A stretch of DNA of 64,000 bases from Opisthocomus hoazin (Eukaryota; Chordata; Aves; Opisthocomiformes; Opisthocomidae): NCBI RefSeq assembly GCF_030867145.1, contig NC_134431.1, forward strand, positions 8,819,089 through 8,883,088, in the 5' to 3' direction. Below the pieces are notes generated by a model. That model did no database searches. It was not told the origin of the DNA and was given only the letters and a program-made list of their open reading frames with translations. This document shows positions 33,630 to 44,500 of the stretch, one piece after another. Positions within the stretch are counted from its first letter, which is position 1; every line of letters starts with the position of its first letter. The position numbers and the translations under genes were made by a program.

Positions 33630-36600
33630 GTGAGGAGACCCGGCGGGGCGGCGGGCGGGAGGGTCTGGGGGCGCCCGGTGTTAGCGGGGCTGCAGCCCCG
33701 TGTCCTCCCCTGCGGCGGGCCGGGCCGCCCCGAGCGGGCCTACCCCGGCGGCACGGGGGAGCGGAGCGGGCGGGCGGGCGGGCGGGGGGCAGCGTCGGTG
33801 CCGAGGGCTCGGGGGGGCGGGCAGGCCGCGGGCCGCGCCAGGGCCCGGCTGGGGGGGGTGCGGGGCTCTGCGGGCCCGCTGCCCCCAGCGCCCGGGGCCG
33901 GCGGGGTCGGGCGGGGTCGCTCGGCTCTGAGCAGCCGGAGCTCCGCGCTCCGTGTGCGTTGGCAGAGGAAAAGAAAGGATTTTTTTCCTTCCTTAGCTCC
34001 GAGAGAATTTCCCACATTTGAGTAAACGGATAGTTACTGCGCTAACAGCAAGCTGAAGAAAATAAGTCTTCTGGGGTCTGCTGTGAAAGCAGAGTCGCTG
34101 CCACCCTTCTCTGGGACTGAGGCGGGGACTCGGCTGGCTCGGTGACTCTTTCAGGCTGCCCTGGGACGTGCTGCAGGGAGGCGATGAGCCGGGCCGGTGC
34201 CCGCGCGCTCGGCCTGCTGCAGGTCGGACAGTAAAGCTCGCGTTGCTGGGTTCCCCTGTGACTTGGGGAGTTCTGTGCTTCGGTGGTTCGAATGGTGGCG
34301 GGTGGGAGAGGAGCTGCTTTGGGTGTGATTGGAAAGAAGGTTTGGCAGGAACGCTTGGAGTGAAACTGAGCTTACGGTAAAAACGTACCACAGCTCAGTT
34401 CTTCCTTTTTAAATCGAGGAAGGTTATCTGTAGTGACAGTTCCTGAAGCAATTTTTTTCCCCACAAATTGCTTGCCTGCTGGTTTGCTGGCAGCAATGAT
34501 GTTAGCAGCATTTTTTTTTGCTTTTAACTGTCTCAATAAAATGAGGACTTTATTCTCAATTACTATTCCATGGTAGCAGCTGTAGTTGCCACACAGATGC
34601 TAGTTCTACTGTAAAATTAAGAGTAAAGGAGGTTATCCTCAAAATCCTGGGGAAGGCCCTAGCAGTTTTTGTTAGGGTTTTAGTGATGATACAGAACTCT
34701 CTTCCTACTTGGTTTTGTCTGCAAAGCCGAGGTGATGATTAAATGATGACTCTGTGTGTCTGGCTGTAGCTCAGCCACAGATCAGAACTTTGCTGTCTCT
34801 GTTTTTCAGCCCAGGGTGTGGGTAAGGAGGGGGCTGCACGCTTCCCCTCTCCCACCAGCTGATAGGAAGCAAGCTGCGCTGGAAGGTGCTCATGGGAGAA
34901 AGAAGATTGTAGGCCATGGTCTCCTAACGACTTAAGTTGTTAGTAAATCCACTTGCACATGCGCCACATTAAGATTTTAAAAGAGCACTAGTTACGCAAT
35001 ATTGTTGCCTGCTAAACAGGATATCAGCACATCATCAGCTGGTTTTCAAGATTTGATAGACATCACAGCAAAAATTTTGAAGAGAGTGAATTTAGAGGTG
35101 GAAGGATTTGAGTGTGCCAAAAGAAAGCTCTCGGCAACTGGAGAGACAGCAAAGGAACAAAGCCATTGTGCTTTGTTTATTTGAGTAGGTGATGAGGAAG
35201 GGAAAGCTTCATGGGCTGATTAGGGGAAAGAGCCAGCCCTTCTAGCTATCCTATTGTCGAGGTTTAACCCGGCAGCTGGCAACTCAGCACCAGCGAGCTG
35301 CTCACTCACCCCCTCCCCTTGCCCCTCAGCGGAGTGGGGAGGAGAAATGGACAAAAGGGGAAACTCCTGGGTTGAGATAAAGACAGTTTAATAAGGCAAC
35401 AAAGGAAATACTACTAAAACTAGTGATGAAAATAATTATAATAATGAATATGCAAACAAAACTATATACAATACAATTTTTCTCACCACCTGACAACCAA
35501 TTCACAGCCCCCCCCCCCCCCCCCCCCCAAAAAAAAGTTCAAACTCCTGGCCAAGAGAGGATTCCTACTCCCAGAAAACGGGAAAACCGAATATCTTTCT
35601 GTCCCCAGCCAGCCCCCTTCATAAACTGAGCAGGATGTCTGTGGAATATTTCCACTGGCCAGCTTGGGCTGGCTGCCTGGCTGTGCTCCCCCCCAACTCC
35701 TGCTCAGCAGCTGAACATGGGAAACTGGGAAAAGTCCTTGATTTGTAGCAACAACTGAAAACATCAGTGTATTACCAGTATTCTTCTGGTACTAAATTGA
35801 AAACACAGAAGCTACTGAGATGGAAATTAAGTCTGTCCCAGCCAAAACCTTATTCGGAATTAAGAAGTTGAGGTTGTGAGGGGCTTTGAAAGCAAAGATA
35901 ATTGAGATTAAGAGAGTCAGAGAAAGGGTTACTGTGGTCAGGGTGGCAAGCTAAAAATACGTTCTTAGCAGTGGCATATTGAGTAGGGTGGAGCTGAGCG
36001 GGTCTGTAGGGTAAAAGCGATTGCAAATCTGAACAGCAAGTCTGAGCGAAGGCTCTAGGTCCAAGGGAATGCTGCCTGGGAAACAGTTGAAATGCCTGGC
36101 TGGGGGAGTATTCAGGCACTGGGCCCAAGGGAAATAGTGGGGAGAAGGTTAAGATTTTTAGCTATGCTTTACTTTGAGGGAAGGACACAAGTGTCTGGTT
36201 TAGACAGCTCTAAACACTGACCTTGAAAACCTACTTCTTCAGGCACCACCACTTAGCTCCTGTGAAGTTTCACACATGCACGTTTCTCTTTTGGCTTTTT
36301 TCTGGCAGGTATTTTGTCAAGGTGGCTTGGGCATGGACGCTCTGCCTTCTGCTGCCCTTCATCGCAGTCACAACCTACCAGTTTGCCAAGAGCAAGTTCC
36401 TCTATGGTCCCACGAAGAGCATTTTGATGGTGCTGCGGCGTCTCAGTGCGCTGCTGGTGGGCACTGCCGTCTGGTACGTCTGCACTGGACTCTTCACGTA
36501 TATCGAGAATCTCACCGGCGTGTGCTCTACCACGGGTAAACTCGGCGAGCCTCACCGGCTGTATGCCACCAAGCAGGAGTGCCACCAGGACAATGGGGTC

Positions 36601-36951
36601 TGGAATGGTTTTGACATCTCAGGGCACTGTTTTCTCCTCTCGTACTGTGCTCTGATGATTGTGGAGGAAGTGGCTGTGCTGGAAAGCTTGTCCATGGACC
36701 AGAACTCTAAGCTGCGTGTTGTGATCAACAGCCTGTTTATTTCCTTGTGCTTTCTCACCATGATCTGGGTGTTCATGTTTCTATGCACTGCTGTGTATTT
36801 CCATGACTTCAGTCAGAAGTTTTTTGGTGTGTTGATAGGTCTGTCAGCTTGGTACGGGACATACAGATTTTGGTACCTGAAACCCTTTTCTCCTGGACTA
36901 CCTCTTCCAAATATACCTTTGAGTTCAAAGAAATACAGTTATAGCAGATAA
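33457..36951 (+). CDS. FITM2: FITM2, fat storage-inducing transmembrane protein 2 (ER acyl-CoA diphosphatase), 2 coding exons
   Basis: FITM2/FIT2 is a multi-pass ER membrane protein of the lipid-phosphatase-like fold. It cleaves fatty acyl-CoA and is needed for lipid-droplet budding and ER homeostasis. Coding exons are 33,457-33,629 and 36,309-36,951, in all 816 nt, 271 aa and TAA. The split Val codon (GT|G) joins PLN to YFVK. The start has a good context (GCGATGG) and begins MERLERCGRWLRAG; the first hydrophobic segment, LPWLLLAIVLL, follows. At least five more membrane segments are visible. Both catalytic histidines known from the human protein (H155 and H214) are present as H164 (DISGHCF) and H223 (YFHDF), a constant offset of nine that matches the length difference from human (262 aa). 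The gene is intact. The 2.7 kb intron holds LTR copy B. Confidence 0.96.
33767..33862. repeat. G-run cluster in FITM2 intron 1
   Basis: Four to five GGGC units in a row (about 33,768-33,785) followed by runs of six or seven G. This is a typical G-quadruplex-forming pattern on the transcribed gene's sense strand, about 140 bp after the donor. Confidence 0.6.
35255..35848 (+). mobile_element. Solo-LTR-like element, copy B (in FITM2 intron 1)
   Basis: Starts tgtcgaggtttaacccgg and shares with copy A the order of blocks: caactcagcaccag, the cccctccccttgcccctcag stretch, gttgagataaagacagttta, and the end part ctactgaga..ggaaattaa, then cccagccaaaa. The last few bases of copy A (tcaggaca) are missing, so the 3' end is slightly truncated or mutated. 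Flanks cctat and cttat might be a degraded 5-bp duplication. It sits in the sense orientation and carries a 21-base C run at 35,508-35,528 that copy A does not have. Confidence 0.75.
35508..35536. repeat. Homopolymer C(21) then A(8)
   Basis: Twenty-one C followed by eight A, inside LTR copy B at a point where copy A has ordinary mixed sequence. The true length may be uncertain, since such runs are hard to sequence. Confidence 0.95.
36309..36951 (+). CDS. FITM2: FITM2 coding exon 2 (terminal)
   Basis: Follows a strong acceptor, TTTTTTCTGGCAG (ending 36,308). Encodes residues 58-271, including both catalytic histidines and most membrane segments. TAA at 36,949-36,951. Confidence 0.96.
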
Positions 36952-37205
36952 GTTTTAATTTTTTTGGATTTTGCTTTCAGTACCGGAGTAGTTGAATGTA
37001 GGAGTGATTACTGTATTTGCACTGTGAGGGACAAGGTGGTGGGCTGGAGGAAACCGAATCTGTACTAGCTGATGGCTGGCAGGTGGTAATGAGCTTCTTC
37101 CTCAGGAGAAAAAAAAGTGGTATTGGAAGAGCTCTGCTCTTGTTTAGGAGCTGCTGACTGGCATTCTCAGCAAAGAAATCAGAAGTTGGATCTGTTTCTC
37201 TGACT

Positions 37206-37211
37206 AATAAA
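37206..37211 (+). terminator. FITM2: FITM2 proximal polyadenylation signal candidate
   Basis: AATAAA about 255 nt after the FITM2 stop. It would give a short 3' UTR. Alternative to the distal signal at 38,013. Confidence 0.35.
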
Positions 37212-38012
37212 TGGAGGAGCAGCTCCAAGGCTGACAGAGGCCTTTGCTCTTTTAAGAGCTTGACTGATCTCATATTAATTCTCTCTCTTTTCTTTTTGAT
37301 TTATGTCAAATATCACTGATGATCCAAACCTCATGCTTCTTTTTTTTTTTAATACTCCTGTTTGATTGCCTTACAGGAAAGCTCTAATAATGACGGTGCT
37401 GCTAAGTACTCTGTAAAGCAGTATATAGCTCTGTTGTGAAACTACAACATCTTGTGTTCTGAAGTGTTAAATACACTGACTTGCCACAAATCCTGCTTGG
37501 CTGTATGCATCTTCTGCAGCAGAGCAGATCTGAGGTGTGATGTCTTAAGCAGACTATGGCTTTAAATTCATGCCTGCCTTTGAGAAGGAAACTCTTGAAA
37601 AACAAGCCTTAAAACTCTAAGTGAAGTATCTGTAGTAATTTTTTGTCATTTTATTCTTGATGCAAAACCCAAACTCCTTCCAATTTTGTTGGAAAGTCTA
37701 ATATAAGAATTGGGTTTGTTTTTTTCTTTTAAATCTTATGAGTTGTATACTTTGCAATGACGAGTACTTTGTGGTATGTTTCTTCTAGAAGAACAATGAA
37801 ATTCTGGTGTTACGAACAAGTGATCTTAACCTGCTATTTCCCAAACAGTCTGCTTGGTAGTGAATGAAAGATGTTGTTTATCCTAAGAGCTGTAAAGCAG
37901 TGTGCTTGAAGCAGTGTTTATTCTTGCATATGCAGCAATATCAATAAGCTATTTAGTTTTCATGGCACGTAAGGCTGTGGCCACTTTTAATGTGGCTGGG
38001 AACCCACTACTG

Positions 38013-38018
38013 AATAAA
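38013..38018 (+). terminator. FITM2: FITM2 distal polyadenylation signal candidate
   Basis: AATAAA in the context ctgaataaaacactg, about 1.06 kb after the stop and 160 bp before LTR copy C. The AT-rich text between 36,952 and here reads like a 3' UTR. Confidence 0.5.
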
Positions 38019-38180
38019 ACACTGCTATTGTATCATGAATAGGCTTGAGGTGGGATGGCTTTACTAATCAAGCAAACATTTAGCGTGGTGTTTATCTTGA
38101 AAAGTTTTTTATTATTTCATAAAGGCTTATGCGTGTCGCAGTTGCACAAAGTCAGTTTGACAGTTGTAATGAAGAGCAAG

Positions 38181-38582
38181 TGTTTTGGTTTCGGCTGCCG
38201 CCGGCAACAAAAGCGCCACGCGGCCGCCCCTCCCCCCGCCGGCGTGCGGAGGAGAATGGGAAGAAAGAGGCAGAAACCAGTGGGTCGGGATAAGGGCAGT
38301 TTAACAGAACAGCAAACAGAGGGAAACAGGAACAACGATACAGATAAGGAGAAAACACGACAAAAACAGACCTGCTCTCTCGGACCGCACCGGCACCGCA
38401 CGCTCCCGAGCCGCGAGAGAGCTCCCGCCGCACCGCCCCCCCCCCACCGGAACCCAGCGTGACGTCACATGGTATGGAATACCCAGCTCTGTTTGGCCAG
38501 GTGGGGTCAGCCACCACCCCCCGGCTGTGCCCCTTCCTGGAGTCCGGTGAAAATTAACCCTGTCCTGGCCAAAACCAGGACG
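38181..38582 (+). mobile_element. Solo-LTR-like element, copy C, with GCAAG duplication
   Basis: A GC-rich block of 402 bp beginning tgttttggtttcggctgcc and ending ggccaaaaccaggacg. A 5-bp GCAAG lies directly on both sides (38,176-38,180 and 38,583-38,587), as expected of a target-site duplication. It shares a skeleton with copies A and B: gataagggcagtttaaca against gataaagacagtttaata, and ttaaccctgtcctggccaaaaccagga against ttaactctatcccagccaaaatcagga (both shown in part). It is therefore a related but different subfamily in the same orientation. No internal coding region remains. Confidence 0.75.
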
Positions 38583-38587
38583 GCAAG

Positions 38588-41500
38588 ACAGCCAGAAGGT
38601 CTGTGGGCGAGGCTGTAGGTAGTGTCTGCTGACCTGGGAGCGGACTTGGTCCGTCTGTAGCGTCTGACTCCAACGTGAATGCTGCGCAGTGTGATGCACT
38701 GGAGTCTAATCTCGGCACATTTCTTTTTGCCATCTCAACGGCTCTCTTCCAGCACGAGAGTGGTGGTATTTGCAATAAATACAGCAGTGTTAATTCCAGA
38801 CTTGTGGTCTGCCTCTGAGGAGGGCTTAATTCACTTGAACTTCCACTGAATTCAGTGGCAAGTGGGAGCTGTGCATCCTTAGGAAGTACAAATCACCTCA
38901 CAGAAAGAGTCTGTTTCAGGAGGTTATGTATTTTCTGTAAAGCTGCTTGTTTTGTTTTTGCATTGAATTGCCTTTTAAACTGACTCTGGAAGATATGCAC
39001 TGATTAACTCATACTGGGTTTAACTAAATTTGTTTAAACGATGCAAATTCATTTGCAGACATTCTTCTGATGTAATGTAAGCCTGCTCCTAATAGAGTTA
39101 AGCTAGACCGCAAGCCACTTTCACTGTGAAAAAGGATTATATACCCAGCAGGTTTTCTGATTAATTTCATTAGGTTTAAGTTTCTATTTTAGGTTATCTT
39201 TATGTAACTTGGCTATGTAGACAAGGCCTTGGAACAGGAAATGCTATTCATTTAAACCAACTGACTTGCTGAAGTTATCTTCAGTTCCACAGATGTTTTG
39301 TGCAATCACTGTATGAATATTTCTGTCCATTTCTAACCAGTGTCATACAAACTTTTTATTATGGCAATAATGTGGGATGTGGATGTTCTCAGAACTTTTA
39401 TTTAAACAATGAAAGAAAAACATTTGTAAACTTCATCAGCGTTTGTGTCTTTGAGAATCTGTTTCTGACATCTGTAAAGATGCTGCTGCTCTTCCTCACT
39501 TCCCTGAATTATCCAGCCTTGCAGTGTTTTTGGGACTACTGAGATGCATGATCAAACTGACATTGATGATTCTGCAGTATTTGAATGAGTTAATATAGTA
39601 CAGATTCTCAAAAGTGCGGACTGCAAAAAGAAACAAAACAAAGACAGAACAAAAAAGCCATGCCTGACAAAAGCAAGTTTCCTAACATGTGCCTGTTACA
39701 TCAGGCAGTTGATTTTGTGGATATGGACAGCTGCTTATTGCAGCAAAGTGAAAGCCTAATCCATTGAAATGTACGGGGAAAGTTCTCGTGGGCTGTAATA
39801 CTGCTCACGAGTGTGGGAATCTTGGCGCACGTGTCTTTCGCAGTACCCAGAGACTGTGTGCCAGCTGTTGGCTTAGAAGGTTCTCTTGTGCTCCAGATCT
39901 TTTCTGTGCACTTTTTGACTCTTATTTGAGAGTAATCCTCTGCTTCCTTGTATTTTAACTGGAAAGGTTGCAAATTTTCTGTTCACGTATTTGCCATCGC
40001 CTTTATCTGACTTCCTTCGCACCTCAAATACACTTTTATCATTAAAGTAAAGATGTGGCCTCTCTACAACAGATTTGCAGCCAAAGAGAAACAGTGCTGT
40101 GAGTAGCTGGAGTTGATGTCCTCTGACAAACGGACAAATCCTTTCAACTGGCAACAGGTAGTACTAATTTGTTCCAAGTTTTTTTTAAAAAAAACCCTTT
40201 ATTTTAAAGATAAATGTTCACACTTTGTAGTGATATCCAAAAGACAACAACTGTAATTGCAAGAAACATTTGGTTTCTCCCTCTTCTGCTTTTCTGCATT
40301 AAAGTATTCCTCATATTCCTGCTGAGCTGTCTTTCTCTGTCTGTAAAATGATTTAGGGAATGTTTGTCTCCAGCATCTTACTGCCATATTACTTATTGCA
40401 ACATATGTTTGCTAATTTGTCATTGTCTGTGTTTGTTTAGCCTGTTTTGTGGGCTCTCTATCAAGGTAGATTCGCAGAAGTAGTGTTGGGCCTGACTGAT
40501 GTGGCTGAGGCAGTGCTTGGTCTTAGTGGCTTAAACATTTTCCTTTGCTGGGGCCAGCAAGGAAGGGAGCCTCAGCTAGAGCACAGTGGGAATATCAGCT
40601 GGATTAGGATTCATTTCACTCTTCGCTTACCTCTGACTTTCAGATGTTTGCGTAACTGGAGGTGAGATCAGGCAAACGGGAAAGTTTAGTTCTTTTGTAA
40701 GAGCTGTCTGAACAGTTCAGATTTTAAACATACTTGAAACTAGGGTTTGATTCTTCATCGGAGTCTTTATTCAAAGCAAACTTGCTCTGTGAATGCTTCA
40801 GTGGTGCTGTATGGTATTCTTGGTTTGCCAAATTATTTGTGTGTACTGAAACTTGGGTCATGGAGCAGCTGCAAAAGAAGGATCCTGTTTCCATGGTGAA
40901 ATGAGAAACACCCAGTTATGCCTTATGGTGTACTTTAAAGGAAGAAACTGTAGGGTCTGCTGTGATGTGTTAAACTGGGAAATCAGGCTTTAGTTGTGAA
41001 CACAAGTCTATGGTCACTTTTCTTAGTGAAGTAGTATCGGTTTTTGCACTGTAGCTTAAAGCAGATTCCTGCAGCTTCTCTGCAATCAGCGTTTTCCAGC
41101 TGTTTCCCTTTGATCAGCCTGCGTTTGTTCTCTCAGAAGCCTCTTTCCTGGGTTTATTTCTTTTCATAGCTTTGTCTCGCTTCCTGAAGCGCAGATTAGT
41201 AATAAATGCTCTTTACCTCTGCTTTCTCTATATTTTGTCTTCCCCTCTTTTAAATATTTTGCCAAAGCTAAAGATGAAAGTTACTTAATGCTAGCAAAAA
41301 AGGCTGTTGTGGCTGAACTCATAACTAATTGTTGTTAAAACGAGTTGGTCTGTTGCGGTGTTCACCTGGAAAAAAGCACATGCTGCATTTACTGAAGCAG
41401 GACTCCGCCTGTTGTGTGGGAACGCATGGAAGGGAAGAGGCAGTGACGTGACAGTGCCACTTGGCGCCTTGGTAGGGTTAGCTGTGTCCCTTTCCTGGGG

Positions 41501-44500
41501 AGCACGCACTGCGTTTCCGTAAAGAGTAGTTTCACCCAGGTGTTTAGCAGGAAATTGTTAATTCATGTGAAAGTGAGAAGGGTACTTCAGTGCTTAAACA
41601 AAGTGTACAGTGAGAACATAGAGGTTACAAGTTGGGAAAGATGAAGTGGAAATGACTACCAGGATTGAGTACTGTCCCTCAAATTTCAGGCAATTATGTA
41701 GTAAGATTTTTTTTTTTTTTTAAACTACCCTCTGGCCATCACAAAACACAAGCAATGCCTTGTAACAAGCTGAACAACTTTTCTGTAAAGCTCTGGAACT
41801 ATATTGTGGCACACAAAGTAAGCAGTAGGTGAAGATCTTTACCAGCCTTTCAGGAGAGTTGAATATCAAGGGAAAGAAGTGCTCAGAAAAATGCCCTTTC
41901 TCAATTGTGCTTTTCCTGACAGTGTATCCAATGGTAGAAGATCTGCAGTTGTACTGTGCGTCTCCCCAGTGGGTTAAGGCTGAAGAAAGAAGTGTGTGGA
42001 ACAAAAGTAAATACAAATGATGATTATTTTTCGTCTCATATCTCTGAAGCCTTTTTCCATGTCCAGTCTGGGTTCATTTTGCAGTTTTAGGTCATATATT
42101 CCCTCAGTCATGCAGTTTAATGCATTTGATCTGTGGGAAGCGTTGTTGATCTTAGAGCAATAAATAGGCTTATCCTAAATGTCAGCTCTGTTCTGCAATC
42201 TCTTCCCTGAATCCTGCGCTGCCTCTGTTCTGCGGAGCCTTCCCCGTCTCGTGGGGACTGGGGGGGGAGAGCAGTGCCGAGGGGTTACACGCACCAGGAC
42301 TCTGTCAGTGACAGGCTGAACAGCATGACTCAGTGCTGGGGAAAATTCAGCTAAATAGGTTGTGGCTCAAAATAGTTGACTGTGATGGAGAAAGCCAGGC
42401 AAAATTAATTGAAAATAAAGATGATGCTAAGCCCAGACAGCCTATTAGCCTTATATCCAGATGCGTGAATTGTTGCACCCAAACCCAGGAGGATTGTGCC
42501 AATTCGGAATGGCACTCAAGGTCTGTGCTGTGTTTTGCAGACGAGGGAAGGTGAGTGTGGATTTAGTATGTGCTTGATAGAGTCGTTCTAGACCACGGCT
42601 CTTCCCAGCACTGTGCACTGTTGCTCTAGCTTTGCCATAGCCTGACCTGGCTGGTTTGGCTTTTAGAAGGATGGGAGTGATAGAGGTTTGAGTTTTTTAA
42701 GACCTTTTTTTTTTTTTTTTTTCAGTTGATTGTTGTGATTTGGAAGTTAAGAGGAAAATTTATGCCACAGTGGTTTTTGTTCTATTTTGTTTGGTTTGGG
42801 GTTTTGTTTTGTTTTTTTTGCTTGTGGCCAAGGATGCTCCCTGTTGCTGTTCTGTCATGGATGGCTCCGAGGGCACGGAATGGAAATAAATTGCTTTTGG
42901 TAAGCAAAAATAGAAGAGTGTTCCAGGAGGCTTGCAGCAGTGTGACGTGACCTTGTGGTGGAAAGAGCGTGTGTGAAACAGCGCTTAACTATGTAGAATA
43001 CTTAGTTCTATGTCAAGAAGTGCCTGCAGTGTTATAAAACACCCTGAAGCCTGGTTACACTCACTTCTGATGGCACAGTAACTCTATTTGGATCACTGTC
43101 CTGGAGCTGAAAAGGATTTAGGTCACAGGAAAGAGGAGGTGCTGGTGGGAAAAGGCAAAGACACAAGGCAATTAGAGGGCTGGATGTTGTTGTTTTTAAA
43201 GAAAGGCTTCCTAAGGTGTCGTTGGTCTGTGCTGTTAGTTAAGAGCTCTTTGGCAAGACTCCATCTCCCTCATTTCGCTGTTCTTTCTCAGAAGGTGGAA
43301 ATGGGAGGTGCTGTGTCCGCTGATGCAGAGCTTCACAACCCATGGGCTCCTGACAACAGAGGTGTCTCTGAAAATGGTCATGCGTCCCCGGCCGTCTGCG
43401 GCAGGGAAGTCCAGGAGAGAGGAGAGATGTAGGACAGCCAAGAGGGATAAAGAAAAAAAAAATGCTGAAAGCAGATCGTTGTGCAGAGGAGAGAGACAAA
43501 AGGGAAGAAAAAACTGCTGCGAGCTCCCAAAGAGCGGGTGGAGGTTGACACTTTGCTCATTGACGCTCTTCAGCATCAAAGTCGCGTGGAAATAGAATCT
43601 GCTTTGGCAGCTGCTGTCTGCAGGTAGAGCCTTGGCCTGCAGCACGCAGGTTACCGCAGTCCACAGCCTCTGCTTGCCTTCGCTGCAGCGATAGACAGCT
43701 GGGTTCTGACAAAGCAATGGTTCGTCTGAATTATTTATGGCATGTGTGGTATTCTTCCTTTCGCTGTGATGCATTTAAAGCACGCTCCTTTCTCTCTGTT
43801 TAATCCTTCAGAGGAAAGCATGTAAAATGGAGAGCGAAAGACAATGATAGTAAATATGTCATTTGGAAATCAGCAGGAGGGGAAAAATAGGAAATTTGTT
43901 GTGAATGTGTTTTATCTGAGAATATAAGTTCCAGTGTTTTTTCACTACTGCTTAAAATCTTAGATCCAGTATCAAAAACGGCTTGGTCTGAAACCCTCCT
44001 AATTTATCGCTGAAGCCATGCTCTAGGAAATCCTTTAGGGATATGAAATCTGTCCCTGTTCCCACAGTACTTAGCAGATGCTTTTGTTCCCATTCATACC
44101 TGTGGGTTTGAACTTTTGCCTGGGCGCTGCCTGCTGAACGTGGGCTGAGGACCTTATTCTGTCCTACCAAGGCAAAAGCAGCTTTTCTACAGACTCGTGT
44201 AGTAAGAGGAGCTTCACTGGTGGCGTGAACAGGTGTGAAATTATCCTCCTACCCTCCACAATTCCACAGGTAACTGCAGGTGTGGAGTTACAGTAGTTAG
44301 CTCTTAGGTTGTGTGTTGTTTCCTGGTTCTTTGGTTTAGTTTTTAATCCCATATTATCAAATTTTATATTATTCCTGGCCATGTCAAAATACTGTTATGT
44401 TATCCATATTACTTTGATCCCATGTATCTCTCGGGAACTTGAGAGATTTGGTTGCTGTCATTGCCCACATTGGGGATCCAGTCTGAGTGGTTTGGACTTT

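Larger units (their letters stand above)
33000..33960. promoter_or_regulatory. FITM2: CpG island covering the FITM2 promoter, exon 1 and start of intron 1
   Basis: Very GC-rich and dense in CpG, standing out from the AT-balanced DNA on both sides. No TATA box is evident. A GC box of the form GGGGCGGGC lies at about 33,435-33,443, about 20 nt before the start codon, and an NRF1-like half site CATGCGCA lies at 33,341-33,348. This fits a broadly expressed, TATA-less promoter. The transcription start cannot be fixed. Divergent transcription to the left is possible, but no gene is seen there. Confidence 0.75.
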
